This document shows, in pieces, positions 31,947-40,572 of a stretch of 64,000 nucleotides of DNA. The stretch covers positions 62,001 to 126,000 of the forward strand of contig NZ_QXGH01000022.1 in NCBI RefSeq assembly GCF_003515065.1, read 5' to 3'. This DNA is from Nocardioides immobilis. Lineage in GTDB: Bacteria > Actinomycetota > Actinomycetes > Propionibacteriales > Nocardioidaceae. The notes beneath the pieces were generated by a model. That model was not told the DNA's origin. It saw only the letters and a list, made by a program, of their open reading frames with translations, and searched no databases. Position numbers and translations under genes: made by a program. How positions within the stretch are numbered: position 1 is the first letter of the stretch; each line of letters starts with the position of its first letter.

Positions 31947-33200
31947 TCAGACGGCAGCCAGCTTGGCGGCGTGCGCCTCCCGGCGTCGGGCCGCGTGAGC
32001 CAGCGCGTCCTCCCACGACGCACCCTTCATGATCTGAACCCGGTACTTCATGATCTCGGCCTGCCCCTGCACGGTGAGCGCTCCCACCAGCCGGTCTCCC
32101 TTGCGGTAGAGCGCGATCCACCGGTTGTCGGTGGCGGGCGCGCGCTCGAGGTCGCCCTCGACCAGGACCACCTCGTCGGCATCGGGTGTGCCGACGTGCT
32201 GGATCCGCACGTCGTACCAGTCCGACCAGAAGTACGGCACCGTCCCGTAAGCCTTCGCGTTGCCGGGGTCGAGTGCGTTGCGGGCGGCCGCGGCGCCCTG
32301 CTCGGCAGCGGCGGTCCAGTTCTCCATCCGCTGGCGGACGCCGAGCGTCGGGTTGGGCCAGCTCACAACGTCGCCGGCGGCATAGACGCCGGGAACGCCG
32401 GTCCAGAGCGTCTCGTCGCAGTGGATGCCGTTGTCGAGCCGCAGGCCCGAACCCTCCAGCCACCCGACCGACGGCGTCACGCCGATACCGATGACCACGA
32501 GGTCGGCCGGGATCTCCGTGCCGTCCTCCAGCACGACCTTCTCGACCCGGTCGAGACCCTCGATCGAGCGGACACCGACTCCGCACCGCAAGGACGTGCC
32601 ATTGCGCTCATGCAGCGACGCGATCGCGGGTCCCATCTCGGTCCCGGTGGCTCGCACCAGTGGGGTGGGAAGCGCTTCGACGATGGTCACCTCCACGCCT
32701 CGCTTGTTGGCGCTCGATGCGATCTCGGAGCCGATGAACCCGGCGCCGATCACCACCGTGCGGGCACCCTCGTCGAGTGCATTGCGCACCGCAAGGGAGT
32801 CGTCGAGGGTGCGGAGGACTTGCACACCGGCGAGGCTCTCGGCGCCAGGGATGTGCCGCGCTGCCGCTCCGGTGGCGATCACCAGCGCGTCGTACGGCAC
32901 CTGGTCCGTCCCGACGCGTACGACCCGGGCCTCGACATCGAGCTCCGTGGCGGGCCGGCCGAGCATCAGGGTCACCCCGAGCTCGTCGGCGAAGACGGAC
33001 TCCTCGCGAAAGTACGGCGGGTCCGGCTGACCGTCGGCGGGCTCGAGGAACTCCTTCGACAGCGGCGGCCGGTCGTAGGGCAGGTGCGACTCCGCGCCGA
33101 TCAGTGTGATCTCGCCCTGGAAGCCGGCCTTGCGTGCTGCCTCGACGGCTCGCAGCCCGGCGAGCGAGGCTCCGACGACGACGAACTTCTCGATAGCCAC
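31947..33200 (-). CDS. FAD-dependent ferredoxin reductase
   Basis: 417 residues; GTG start at 33200 (VAIEKFVVVGASLAG). FAD motif FVVVGASLAGLRAVEAAR, NAD motif VVIGAGFIGSEIASSANKRG, and the flavin segment PGVYAAGDVVSW, all typical of rhodocoxin/putidaredoxin reductases. The C-terminal reductase domain holds YFWSDWYDVRIQHVG. It passes electrons from NADH to a ferredoxin, here the 63-residue one whose stop lies 11 bases upstream. It likely feeds the P450 (20331) and perhaps the Rieske oxygenase (39292). Confidence 0.92.
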   Translation of the reverse strand: MAIEKFVVVGASLAGLRAVEAARKAGFQGEITLIGAESHLPYDRPPLSKEFLEPADGQPDPPYFREESVFADELGVTLMLGRPATELDVEARVVRVGTDQVPYDALVIATGAAARHIPGAESLAGVQVLRTLDDSLAVRNALDEGARTVVIGAGFIGSEIASSANKRGVEVTIVEALPTPLVRATGTEMGPAIASLHERNGTSLRCGVGVRSIEGLDRVEKVVLEDGTEIPADLVVIGIGVTPSVGWLEGSGLRLDNGIHCDETLWTGVPGVYAAGDVVSWPNPTLGVRQRMENWTAAAEQGAAAARNALDPGNAKAYGTVPYFWSDWYDVRIQHVGTPDADEVVLVEGDLERAPATDNRWIALYRKGDRLVGALTVQGQAEIMKYRVQIMKGASWEDALAHAARRREAHAAKLAAV

Positions 33201-33211
33201 GTGCTGCGGCC

Positions 33212-33403
33212 TCAGCGCTCGACGCGGAGCGCCTCGGTCGGGCAGCCCGCGCACGCTTCCTCGACGGCTTGGATGTCCTCGTCGCTCACGTGCTCCTCCA
33301 GAAGCACGAGGTCGCCGTCGTCGTTGACCTCGAAGTGATCGGGGGCAAGCGACTCACAGATGCCCAAGCCGGTGCACTTGTCATAGTCGACCAGGATCTT
33401 CAT
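33212..33403 (-). CDS. Ferredoxin, 3Fe-4S type
   Basis: 63 residues. Cysteines at C10 and C16 (CTGLGIC, with glycine at 13 where a 4Fe-4S protein has its second cysteine), and C51 and C54 (CAGCPTEAL). This is the usual pattern of the small ferredoxins that serve actinobacterial P450s. An acidic middle region (HFEVNDDGDLVLLEEHVSDE) suits docking to a reductase. Directly upstream of the reductase; operator 33 bases before the ATG. Confidence 0.93.
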   Translation of the reverse strand: MKILVDYDKCTGLGICESLAPDHFEVNDDGDLVLLEEHVSDEDIQAVEEACAGCPTEALRVER

Positions 33404-33435
33404 GGCGGGGTTACCTCGTTCGTTGTGCGGGTTGC

Positions 33436-33450
33436 TTAATCTAGATTAGA
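33436..33450. promoter_or_regulatory. Palindromic operator, site 6
   Basis: TTAATCTAGATTAGA contains the perfect 12-base inverted repeat TAATCTAGATTA. It is the cleanest copy of the shared motif, placed 33 bases before the ferredoxin gene. Confidence 0.6.
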
Positions 33451-33468
33451 TTCTGAACCGCCTGGACG

Positions 33469-34659
33469 TCAAGAGCGCTCGTTGCCGACCACTGCGACGA
33501 ACGACACACACCCGCCCGGACGCCCGCCCAGGTTGTGGGTGAGTGCGAGCCGAGGATCGGCCAGCTGACGGGGTCCCGCGTCACCGCGCAGCTGCAACCA
33601 GGACTCGTAGAGCATCCGGAGCCCGCTCGCGCCCACCGGGTGGCCGAACGACTTGAGGCCGCCGTCGACGTTGACCGGCAGCCGCCCGTCGGAGTCGAAG
33701 TCGCCGGCGAGGACGTCCTTCCACGCCTGGCCGCGCTCGGTGAACCCGAGGTCCTCCATCAGCACGATCTCGGTGGGCGTGAAGCAGTCGTGCACCTCCG
33801 CGAGGGAGAGCTCCCGCGCAGGGTCGGTGATGCCGGCCTGTGCGTAGGCGTCGCGGGCAGCAGCGACGACCTCGGGGAACGTGGTGAAGTCGTACGCCGG
33901 GTCGAGACCGCCCCGCATCGAACCCGCCGCCAACGCGAGGGCCTTCACGAAGATCGGGCGGTCCGTGTAGTCGTAGGCGTCCTCGGCGCGGACGATGAGC
34001 GCCGCGGCCGCCCCGTCGGAGACACCGGAGCAGTCGAAGACACCCAGCCGTCCGGCCACCTTCGGCGCCTGCTCGATCTTGTCCCGCGAGACCTCGGCCC
34101 GGAACTGCGCCTTGTCGTTGCGTGCCCCGTTGACATGGTTCTTCCACGCCACATGGGTCATCGCCTCGCGCATGGCGTCCGGGTCGACGCCGTACCGCGT
34201 GCAGTAAGCGGGGTCGAGCAGCGAGAACGCCGCAGGCGCGGTGAGCGAGAGCTCCGGTGCTGTTCCGTCTGCCGGCGGGTCAGTTCGCAGCAGGCCCGAG
34301 AAGCCGGAGTCCTTGAGCTTCTCGACGCCCACGGCCATCACCCGGTCGTACGCGCCGGACGCCACGGCGTAGCACGCGTTCCGGAACGACTCGGATCCCG
34401 TCGCGCAGTAGTTCTCCACGCGGGTGACGGGCTTGTCTGCCAGCGCCAGCGGTCGGCTGAGCGTCAGGCCGGACTGGCCGGACGACAGGGTGCCGAGCCA
34501 GTAGGCGTCGACGTCGTCCTTCGCGACGCTCGCGGACGTGAGGCACTCGGCGACCGCCTCGAGCAGCAGGTCGTCGGTCGACGCCTCCCAGCGCTCGCCG
34601 AACCTGGTGCAGCCCATGCCGACGATGGCGACCTTGTCGGCGATCCCGTTGCTGGCCAT
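33469..34659 (-). CDS. Thiolase-superfamily protein (SCP-x / Ltp2-like)
   Basis: 396 residues, ATG 34659 overlapping the preceding stop by one base. Nucleophile loop VENYCATGSESFRNACYA with C85; the C-terminal motifs KSFGHPVGASGLR (histidine) and GGRPGGCVSF (second cysteine) are intact. The build matches lipid-transfer-protein thiolases used in sterol side-chain cleavage, either thiolytic or retro-aldol. Its neighbour is an HMG-CoA-synthase-like protein fused to DUF35, which often partners these enzymes. Last gene of the Rieske operon. Confidence 0.85.
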   Translation of the reverse strand: MASNGIADKVAIVGMGCTRFGERWEASTDDLLLEAVAECLTSASVAKDDVDAYWLGTLSSGQSGLTLSRPLALADKPVTRVENYCATGSESFRNACYAVASGAYDRVMAVGVEKLKDSGFSGLLRTDPPADGTAPELSLTAPAAFSLLDPAYCTRYGVDPDAMREAMTHVAWKNHVNGARNDKAQFRAEVSRDKIEQAPKVAGRLGVFDCSGVSDGAAAALIVRAEDAYDYTDRPIFVKALALAAGSMRGGLDPAYDFTTFPEVVAAARDAYAQAGITDPARELSLAEVHDCFTPTEIVLMEDLGFTERGQAWKDVLAGDFDSDGRLPVNVDGGLKSFGHPVGASGLRMLYESWLQLRGDAGPRQLADPRLALTHNLGGRPGGCVSFVAVVGNERS

Positions 34660-36044
34660 CAGCTTTCCTCCTGTCCGGAGAGCACGCGCGCCTTCCAGAA
34701 GTAGTTGTGCACACCACCCGCGGTGAACAGCCGTCGGAACACGAGATCGACGCGGGCGCCGACGTCGACGGTCTCGGGGTCGGCATCGGCGACCTCGAGG
34801 GAGGTGCGTCCCGCGGGCCCACCGGGGCCGTCGAAGTCGACCACGACGTCGACGACGGGCGGCGAGGGCGAGTACGCCAGCCGGTCGATCGTGAAGGTGG
34901 CAACGGTCCCGGTCAGCTCGGCGCCGGCCACGTCCTCCATGGCGTCGGTCGCGCCGCAGCGCCGACAGACCCGCAGTGGTGGCAGGTGCACGAAGCCGCA
35001 GCCGGTGCAACGACTGCCCGCGAACCCGAACTTCCACCCAGCGCCACGCGCCGACGGCGGTCCGGCCGGCCGGTCCGGCTCGGGCCGACGCGGCAGCTCA
35101 CGATCGAGCAGTCCCCGCCAGGCCAGGTAGGTGGTGTAGGGCACCGCTCGGCCGCCCTCGAGCTGGGAGCTCACCGGCCGCGGCTGGCGTCGGGCCGGAA
35201 GGAGATCGGTCGTGCGCAGGACGAGGGCGTCACAGCCGTCCACCGCAGACACGACCAGAACGGTCTCGTCGGGTCCGGCGACGTCCAGCACCGCGGCGAG
35301 ACCGAGCAACGGGTCGGCCGCCCCGAGGAACCCAGCGGGAGACCCGGTCGTCGACTTCGCGCCCTTGACGAGGGTCCCGGCGCGTTTGGTCACGGCGGCG
35401 TTGCCGCTCGTGAGCACGACGTGGTCGGCCTCCGTCAGTCCCGCGGCGTCGAGGGCCCGCGCCGCGGTCGAGCGCACCAGCGCGGCGTACCTCTCGAACC
35501 CGAACCTCTCCTCCCACTGGCTGCCCGTGACCCCGGAGGGCTCCCTCCAGCGGTCGAGCAGCTCCTCGGTCGCGCCCACGATGGCGAGAACCTCTGCGAT
35601 CAGCTCGCCATCGCCGAGCACGATCGCGGCTGCCCCGTCCGCTCCGGCGCGCTCGTCGAGCGATCCGGGCTTGCCCACTCGCACGTCGGAGGCCACCACG
35701 AGCCCCCCGCCGCCGAGTGCACCGCGGACCGCGGCGAAGGTGGACCGCGCCGACCCGACCAGGTCGGCGGCGACGGCCTCCGGCGAAAGACGCAGCGCTG
35801 CGTGCACCGCAGCCGCGTTGGTCTTGTCGAGGTAAGGAGGCGAGGTGCTCGCCCACCAGACCGACCCGGGCGCGTGCTCGCCGAGCGCGGCCCGAGCGGC
35901 CTCGACCGCCATCGTGGTCGCGTCCTCGTCGAACGAGGCGACGACGCGGGGGCCGCGCACGCCGCTGTCGCGGTCGAGGCGGTAGACCGGAAGGTACGAC
36001 GCGTACGAGAGGATCCCGATCGATCCGTCAGGGCCCGCGCTCAT
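34659..36044 (-). CDS. HMG-CoA-synthase-like domain fused to DUF35 OB-fold/zinc ribbon
   Basis: 461 residues; start ATG 36044 overlaps the thiolase stop (ATGA). Residues about 1-310 look like an HMG-CoA synthase/KAS III fold (IGILSYASYLPVYRLDRD, MAVEAARAALGE, AGADGAAAIVLGDGE). The place of the catalytic cysteine reads DLVGSARSTFAAVRGAL with no cysteine, so condensation activity is doubtful. The C-terminal part is a DUF35 module: zinc ribbon CTGCGFVHLPPLRVCRRCG (C-x2-C ... C-x2-C), then an OB-fold (GTVATFTIDRLAYSPSPP). In archaea DUF35 bridges a thiolase and HMG-CoA synthase; in sterol breakdown it supports aldolases. A scaffold role with the flanking thiolases is inferred. Confidence 0.8.
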   Translation of the reverse strand: MSAGPDGSIGILSYASYLPVYRLDRDSGVRGPRVVASFDEDATTMAVEAARAALGEHAPGSVWWASTSPPYLDKTNAAAVHAALRLSPEAVAADLVGSARSTFAAVRGALGGGGLVVASDVRVGKPGSLDERAGADGAAAIVLGDGELIAEVLAIVGATEELLDRWREPSGVTGSQWEERFGFERYAALVRSTAARALDAAGLTEADHVVLTSGNAAVTKRAGTLVKGAKSTTGSPAGFLGAADPLLGLAAVLDVAGPDETVLVVSAVDGCDALVLRTTDLLPARRQPRPVSSQLEGGRAVPYTTYLAWRGLLDRELPRRPEPDRPAGPPSARGAGWKFGFAGSRCTGCGFVHLPPLRVCRRCGATDAMEDVAGAELTGTVATFTIDRLAYSPSPPVVDVVVDFDGPGGPAGRTSLEVADADPETVDVGARVDLVFRRLFTAGGVHNYFWKARVLSGQEES

Positions 36045-37252
36045 CGCCCGGCTCCCCGGAACAGCGCGGCCATGCCCTGGCCGCCGCCGATGCACATCGT
36101 CTCCAGCGCGAGCGCGCCGTCGCGCCGGCGGAGCTCGTGGAGCATCGTCGTCAGGATGCGAACGCCGGTCGCCCCGATGGGGTGGCCGAGCGAGATCCCG
36201 GAACCGTTGACGTTGAGCCGCTCGTCCACCTCGTCGGGCTTGACCCCCCACCCCTTGAGGACGGCGAGCACCTGGACGGCGAAGGCCTCGTTGACCTCGA
36301 TCAGGTCGAGGTCGTCGAAGCCGACACCGGTGCGCTCGAAGAGGCGTCGTACGGCGGGCACCGGCCCGATGCCCATCGTGGCCGGGTCGCACCCGGCTGC
36401 GGCCCAGCCCTCGAACCACGCGAGCGGCTGCAGACCGAGCCGGTCGAGGTGCTCCTCGGCCACCACCAGGCAGGCCGCGGCCGCGTCGTTCTGCTGGCTG
36501 GAGTTGCCGGCGGTGACGGTGCCCCCCGGCTGGATCGTGCGCAAACGCGCGAGGCTCTCGACGGTCGAGTCCGGACGCACGCCTTCATCCCGGTCGAAGA
36601 TCACCGGGTCCGCCCGCCGCTGGGGGACCTCGACCGGAACCACCTCTTCGACGAAGACCCCCGATTCCCACGCGGCGGCGGCGCGCTGATGACTACGGGC
36701 GGCGAAGGCGTCCGCCTCGTCCCGGGAGATGCCGTACTGCTCGGCCAGGTTCTCGGCGGTCTCGATCATCCCGCTGATGCGCCCGAACCTCGACTCCGGT
36801 TGCGAGCGCTCGCGGCCCCGGTCCAGCCGGTCGTAAAGGGTCTGGTTGCCCGATCGCGAGCCCCACCGGGCAGTTGTCGTGTAGTGCTCGACGTTGCTCA
36901 TCGACTCCACGCCCCCAGCGAGCACCACGTCGGCAGCTCCCGTCTGCACCGTCATGGCGGCGGTGATCACGGCCTGCAGGCCGCCACCGCAGCGCCGGTC
37001 CACCTGGAAGCCCGGGACCTCGATGGGCAGCCCGGCCTCGAGCGCAGCCCACCTGCCGATGCACGGCGCCTCGGAGTTCGCATACGACTGGGCGAAGGCG
37101 ACATCCTCGATCGCGCCGGGGTCGATCCCCGATCGGTCGACGACGGCCTTGATCACTGTCGCAGCGAGCTCGGCGGCCGGGACCGGGCGCAGCGCGCCCC
37201 CGAACCCCCCGACCGCGGTCCGCAGCGGGGTGGCGATCGCGACGCGTCTCAT
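36041..37252 (-). CDS. Acetyl-CoA acetyltransferase (thiolase)
   Basis: 403 residues. Catalytic C88 in VDRRCGGGLQAV, the GISLGHPIGATGVR histidine and C387 in ETMCIGGGQGMA are all present, so this is a working degradative thiolase (FadA type). It cleaves a 3-ketoacyl-CoA to acetyl- or propionyl-CoA. It starts 20 bases after the CoA-transferase and overlaps the HMGCS/DUF35 gene. Confidence 0.94.
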   Translation of the reverse strand: MRRVAIATPLRTAVGGFGGALRPVPAAELAATVIKAVVDRSGIDPGAIEDVAFAQSYANSEAPCIGRWAALEAGLPIEVPGFQVDRRCGGGLQAVITAAMTVQTGAADVVLAGGVESMSNVEHYTTTARWGSRSGNQTLYDRLDRGRERSQPESRFGRISGMIETAENLAEQYGISRDEADAFAARSHQRAAAAWESGVFVEEVVPVEVPQRRADPVIFDRDEGVRPDSTVESLARLRTIQPGGTVTAGNSSQQNDAAAACLVVAEEHLDRLGLQPLAWFEGWAAAGCDPATMGIGPVPAVRRLFERTGVGFDDLDLIEVNEAFAVQVLAVLKGWGVKPDEVDERLNVNGSGISLGHPIGATGVRILTTMLHELRRRDGALALETMCIGGGQGMAALFRGAGR

Positions 37253-37272
37253 TTCGGTTCTCCTTAGAAGTG

Positions 37273-38535
37273 TCAGGCGGAGGCGAGCACCCGGTCGGCG
37301 CTCGCATCGAGGGCAGCGCGGTGTGCCGGGTCGGCCACGGCGAGCATCCGCTCGACCCGCTGGCTCAGGCTCGCGCCTCGCAGGTCGGCGACCCCGTGCT
37401 CGGTGACCACGACGATGTCCTCGGAGCGTGGCGTGGAGACCGGGCCGTTGAGGTCGGCGACGATCCGGCTGACGCTCTTGGTGATCGACGGCAGCGCCAC
37501 GATGGGCACGCCTCCGTCCGATCGCGCGGCGCCGCGGAGGAAGGCGAAAGCACCGCCGACCGCACCGACGTACCGACCGGCCGCGACCTCGGCGTTGACC
37601 TGTCCGGTCAGGTCGACCTCGATGGCCGCGTTGATCGCGGTCATCCGGTACGACGTCGCAAGCACCCGTGGGTCGTGGGTGTAGGCCGTGGACCGGATCT
37701 CGAGCGCAGGGTTGCGGTCCGCCCAGCGGAAGAGCCTCTCGGTCCCTCCGATGAGACCTGCGACGGCCACCCCCCGGTCGTGGGTCTTGCGGCCGCCGGT
37801 GGCCATGCCGGCCTCGATCAGCGCAAGCGCGCTGTCGTTGACGATCCCCGAGTGGATGCCGAGATCCTGGTGCTCGCCACCCTCGAGGAGGGCTGCCAGC
37901 ACGGCCTCGGGAAGCGCGCCGATCCCGAACTGCAGGGTTGCACCGTCGGGAACCAGCCCGGCCACCCGCTCAGCGACCTGGCGGGTGCGGTCGTCGACCC
38001 GTGGTGTCGGCATCCGGCCGGGAGTGCGCGACGTGTGGATCGCGGCCGTCCAGTCCGACGCGGTGAGCGTGCGCGCGCCGTGAGTGAACGGCACCTGTTC
38101 GTTGACCTCCGCGATCACCACCCGTGCGGTGTCGAGGGCGGCCGAGAAGTAGTCGTCGGCCAGGCCGAGACTGTGCCGGCCCTGCTCGTCGGGAGCCGAC
38201 ACCTGCACGAGTACGACGTCGGCCCGGAGGTCGCCGTACGTCAGCAGATGCGGCAACGACGCGTAGTGGAGCGGCCAGATCTCCAGCCGACCAGCCGCGT
38301 GCAGCGCGGCGTTGGTGCCCGCGCCGCAGTAGCTGTGCACCTCGACCGCGTCGGGCACGGTCGCGGCCGTGAGGGCGCTCTCCGCCGGAATGCCGACGAA
38401 GCAGCGCACCCCGCCGATGCGGTCGGCCTGCTCGACGAGCAGCTCGGTCAGTGTCCGTGGTTCCGCGCACGCCTGCCCCCAGGTCACCGTGTCGCCGGGA
38501 CGGAGGACCCGGGTGAGGTCGAGGTCGACCGTCAT
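37273..38535 (-). CDS. Acetyl-CoA hydrolase/CoA-transferase family protein
   Basis: 420 residues; ATG 38535 overlaps the stop of the small ORF (ATGA). Family I CoA-transferase of the 4-hydroxybutyrate CoA-transferase type: N-terminal GDTVTWGQACAEPRTLTELL, middle LQFGIGALPEAVLAALLEG, C-terminal VVTEHGVADLRGASLSQRVE. It would swap CoA between acyl acids, for example activating a product acid with acetyl- or succinyl-CoA. It lies between the dioxygenase genes and the thiolase in one operon. Confidence 0.88.
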   Translation of the reverse strand: MTVDLDLTRVLRPGDTVTWGQACAEPRTLTELLVEQADRIGGVRCFVGIPAESALTAATVPDAVEVHSYCGAGTNAALHAAGRLEIWPLHYASLPHLLTYGDLRADVVLVQVSAPDEQGRHSLGLADDYFSAALDTARVVIAEVNEQVPFTHGARTLTASDWTAAIHTSRTPGRMPTPRVDDRTRQVAERVAGLVPDGATLQFGIGALPEAVLAALLEGGEHQDLGIHSGIVNDSALALIEAGMATGGRKTHDRGVAVAGLIGGTERLFRWADRNPALEIRSTAYTHDPRVLATSYRMTAINAAIEVDLTGQVNAEVAAGRYVGAVGGAFAFLRGAARSDGGVPIVALPSITKSVSRIVADLNGPVSTPRSEDIVVVTEHGVADLRGASLSQRVERMLAVADPAHRAALDASADRVLASA

Positions 38536-38738
38536 CCGCGCCACCGCTCGTGCGACGGGTCGAGCAGCTGGGTGAGGCGGCCGTCGTCCAACCAGATGAT
38601 GGTCTCCAGTTCGAGCGCGTCGAGGTGCCGGACCCGCCCGGTCCGGAGATCCTCGAGGCGGAGCCGGACCGAGTTGCCGTCCGTGTCGAGGCGCACGGAC
38701 ACCGACGCGAACTCGCTCTCCACCACCGGGTCGGTCAT
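38532..38738 (-). CDS. Small protein (68 aa) of the Rieske operon
   Basis: A 68-codon gene overlapping the dioxygenase beta-subunit stop by one base at its start and the CoA-transferase start by four at its end. This placement supports real translation. The product is acidic with a beta-rich look (ASVSVRLDTDGNSVRLRLED, then LDALELETIIWLDDGRLTQL). Small proteins of similar build occur beside dioxygenases in other actinobacteria and are sometimes labelled dihydrodiol dehydrogenase, but no catalytic motif is seen. Possible assembly or redox helper. Function unknown. Confidence 0.7.
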   Translation of the reverse strand: MTDPVVESEFASVSVRLDTDGNSVRLRLEDLRTGRVRHLDALELETIIWLDDGRLTQLLDPSHERWRG

Positions 38739-39292
38739 CAGATCAGGAACCCCAGCGTCGGAAGCGCTCGCTCGTTGTCGACGAGGACGACCTTCTTGTA
38801 GACGAGACGGATCTCGTCGCCGAACTTCCGGAGCCGGTACGTCGTGCGGCCACCCCAGAGCTCGTTGCCCCGCGGACGGGACTCGATCGCGACGAAGTTG
38901 GCACCGAGCTCGAGGTCGACCCCACCGTCGCGGTTCCCGCGGCCGCCCAGCAGCTCGACGTTGCCGATGATCCGCCGGAGGTTCGACGGCGGTGCTTGGG
39001 CATACCGCTTGCCGGTGCGCACCTGCTTGAGCCGGGTGCTGATCCGGTTGCGGTTGTCGTAGATGACCGAGACCGTCGCCAGCGGATGGTCGCCCTCACC
39101 GTCCACCGGCACCCAGTAGAGGGCGTCGTCGGTCCAGAGCGCCTCCCAGCCGTCGTAGTCGTTCTCGTCGGCGAGCCGGGCTTCCTTGTAGAGGAACTGC
39201 TCCACCTCCCGGACGTCCCACCCGGCCGGGATCGCGAGCAGCTCGCCCGCAACGTCCGGGCGCTCGGGCAAGGTGGCCGTGTCGATCCCCAT
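38738..39292 (-). CDS. Aromatic-ring-hydroxylating dioxygenase, small (beta) subunit
   Basis: 184 residues; start ATG 39292 (MGIDTATLPERPDVAG) shares one base with the alpha-subunit stop. NTF2-like fold typical of Rieske oxygenase beta subunits: VEQFLYKEARLADENDYDGW, ALYWVPVDGEGDHP, then NRISTRLKQVRTGKRYAQ. It is structural in the alpha3beta3 enzyme. Length is close to the usual 160-190 residues. No reductase is encoded beside it, so electrons probably come from the ferredoxin/reductase pair at 31947-33403. Confidence 0.9.
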   Translation of the reverse strand: MGIDTATLPERPDVAGELLAIPAGWDVREVEQFLYKEARLADENDYDGWEALWTDDALYWVPVDGEGDHPLATVSVIYDNRNRISTRLKQVRTGKRYAQAPPSNLRRIIGNVELLGGRGNRDGGVDLELGANFVAIESRPRGNELWGGRTTYRLRKFGDEIRLVYKKVVLVDNERALPTLGFLI

Positions 39293-40572
39293 CAGTCCTC
39301 CGCCTCCATCAGCGTTCGGTAGTGCTGCCAGAAGCCGCGCATGCCGGTCTCGTCGGTCGCGGCGCCGATCGTGAAGCCGTTCTCGTCGATGCTTTCGCGC
39401 TGCAGACCGCGGCGGACGTCGAGCCACTCGGGGTCGAGCATCTGCACTCCCCGCTGGTTGCGCTCGTACATCTCGGTGTCGTCGGCGAGCAGCATTCCGG
39501 CGGGACCGACCGACCCGATGGACTGCGACACCATCCGCTTGTTCATCTCCGGAGCGCCGGCGAGCTGGACCGCCGTGGCGTACTGGACGCACTCACCCAC
39601 CGCGACCGGCTGGATGTTGAAGACCTGGATCTCGGCGATGAAGAGGTTCGGGAAGATCATCACGTGCGGCGCGCCCTCGATCAGGCGTCGCTCCGCGTCG
39701 TCGCCGTACGACTCCTGCATGGCGGCGACGTACTGCGGGACCCGGTCGGGTGTCGTGCCGAACCACCGCAGCGGCTCGGCGAAGTTCCGGAACTCCGGAC
39801 GCAGGTCGTTCTCGCTGTGCCCGTTGCCGAGGTTGCGGGTGACCGCCGTCGAGCTGTCGCTGTAGAGGGCTCCGATCGGGCTCCCCGTGACACCGAAGAT
39901 CGAGCCGTGGACGAACTGCGGGTGGTAGCCGTCCGTCTCGTTCTCAGCCAGGAACTTCCAGTTGGAGCGGGTCCGGTGGCGCAGCCAGCCGGCGTCGAGC
40001 GAGACCTCGCCCTCCGGCGACAGGCCGACCAAGCGGTCGATCTCGCCCGCGGCTGCACCGAGGTGCTCCTCGAGCGACGGCCCGTCCGCAGCCAGGCTGC
40101 CGAAGACGAAGCCCTGGTACGACGCGACGCGCGGAACCTTGCCCATCCCCAGCTCGAGCTTGTTCTTGCCGCCGTACCCCTTGTTGTAGGGGTAGCCGAG
40201 CAGCTCGCCCGTGTTGCGGTAGGTCCACCCGTGGTACGGGCAGCGGAACGAGCTGGAGTTGCCGCTGGCGTCGTCGCAGACCTGCAGGCCGCGGTGAGCG
40301 CACCGGTTGATCAGCAGGTGGACCTCGCCGTCACGGTCGCGCGTCATGATGACGTCCTGCGTCGCGAGCTGCTTGCGGACGTAGTCGTTCGGCTGCGGCA
40401 CCTCGCTCTCGTGCCCGACGAAGACCCAGGTCTTGTGCCAGATCTTCTGCAGCTCCTCGGCGAAGATCGTCGGGTCGGTGTAGAGCGATCCGTGGACCTG
40501 GTCCGGCCTGATCAGCTGCGAGTAGCGGCTCTGTCCGGTGGCGACGGGCGCGGGTTGCACCACTGCGGTCAT
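39292..40572 (-). CDS. Rieske non-heme iron dioxygenase, large (alpha) subunit
   Basis: 426 residues. Rieske cluster: C91-x-H93 (NRCAHRGLQVC) and C111-x2-H114 (RCPYHGWTY). Mononuclear iron site: NWKFLAENETDGYHPQFVH with bridging D214, H217 and H222. Together these give a full catalytic alpha subunit for ring cis-dihydroxylation or monooxygenation. It overlaps the acyl-CoA ligase stop by four bases. The substrate is not readable; context suggests a ring of the imported compound or its CoA ester. Confidence 0.94.
   Translation of the reverse strand: MTAVVQPAPVATGQSRYSQLIRPDQVHGSLYTDPTIFAEELQKIWHKTWVFVGHESEVPQPNDYVRKQLATQDVIMTRDRDGEVHLLINRCAHRGLQVCDDASGNSSSFRCPYHGWTYRNTGELLGYPYNKGYGGKNKLELGMGKVPRVASYQGFVFGSLAADGPSLEEHLGAAAGEIDRLVGLSPEGEVSLDAGWLRHRTRSNWKFLAENETDGYHPQFVHGSIFGVTGSPIGALYSDSSTAVTRNLGNGHSENDLRPEFRNFAEPLRWFGTTPDRVPQYVAAMQESYGDDAERRLIEGAPHVMIFPNLFIAEIQVFNIQPVAVGECVQYATAVQLAGAPEMNKRMVSQSIGSVGPAGMLLADDTEMYERNQRGVQMLDPEWLDVRRGLQRESIDENGFTIGAATDETGMRGFWQHYRTLMEAED

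Noticed and set aside
30077..32023. 648-codon open frame on the minus strand opposite the acyl-CoA dehydrogenase and TetR genes
   Set aside because: It lies antisense to two genes with clear motifs and ribosome sites; its product is low-complexity with no domain. Long shadow frames are common at this GC content.
33469..35037. N-terminal extension of the thiolase-like protein (522 residues)
   Set aside because: The extra residues are arginine-rich shadow of the HMGCS/DUF35 gene; ATG 34659 has the right context and overlap.
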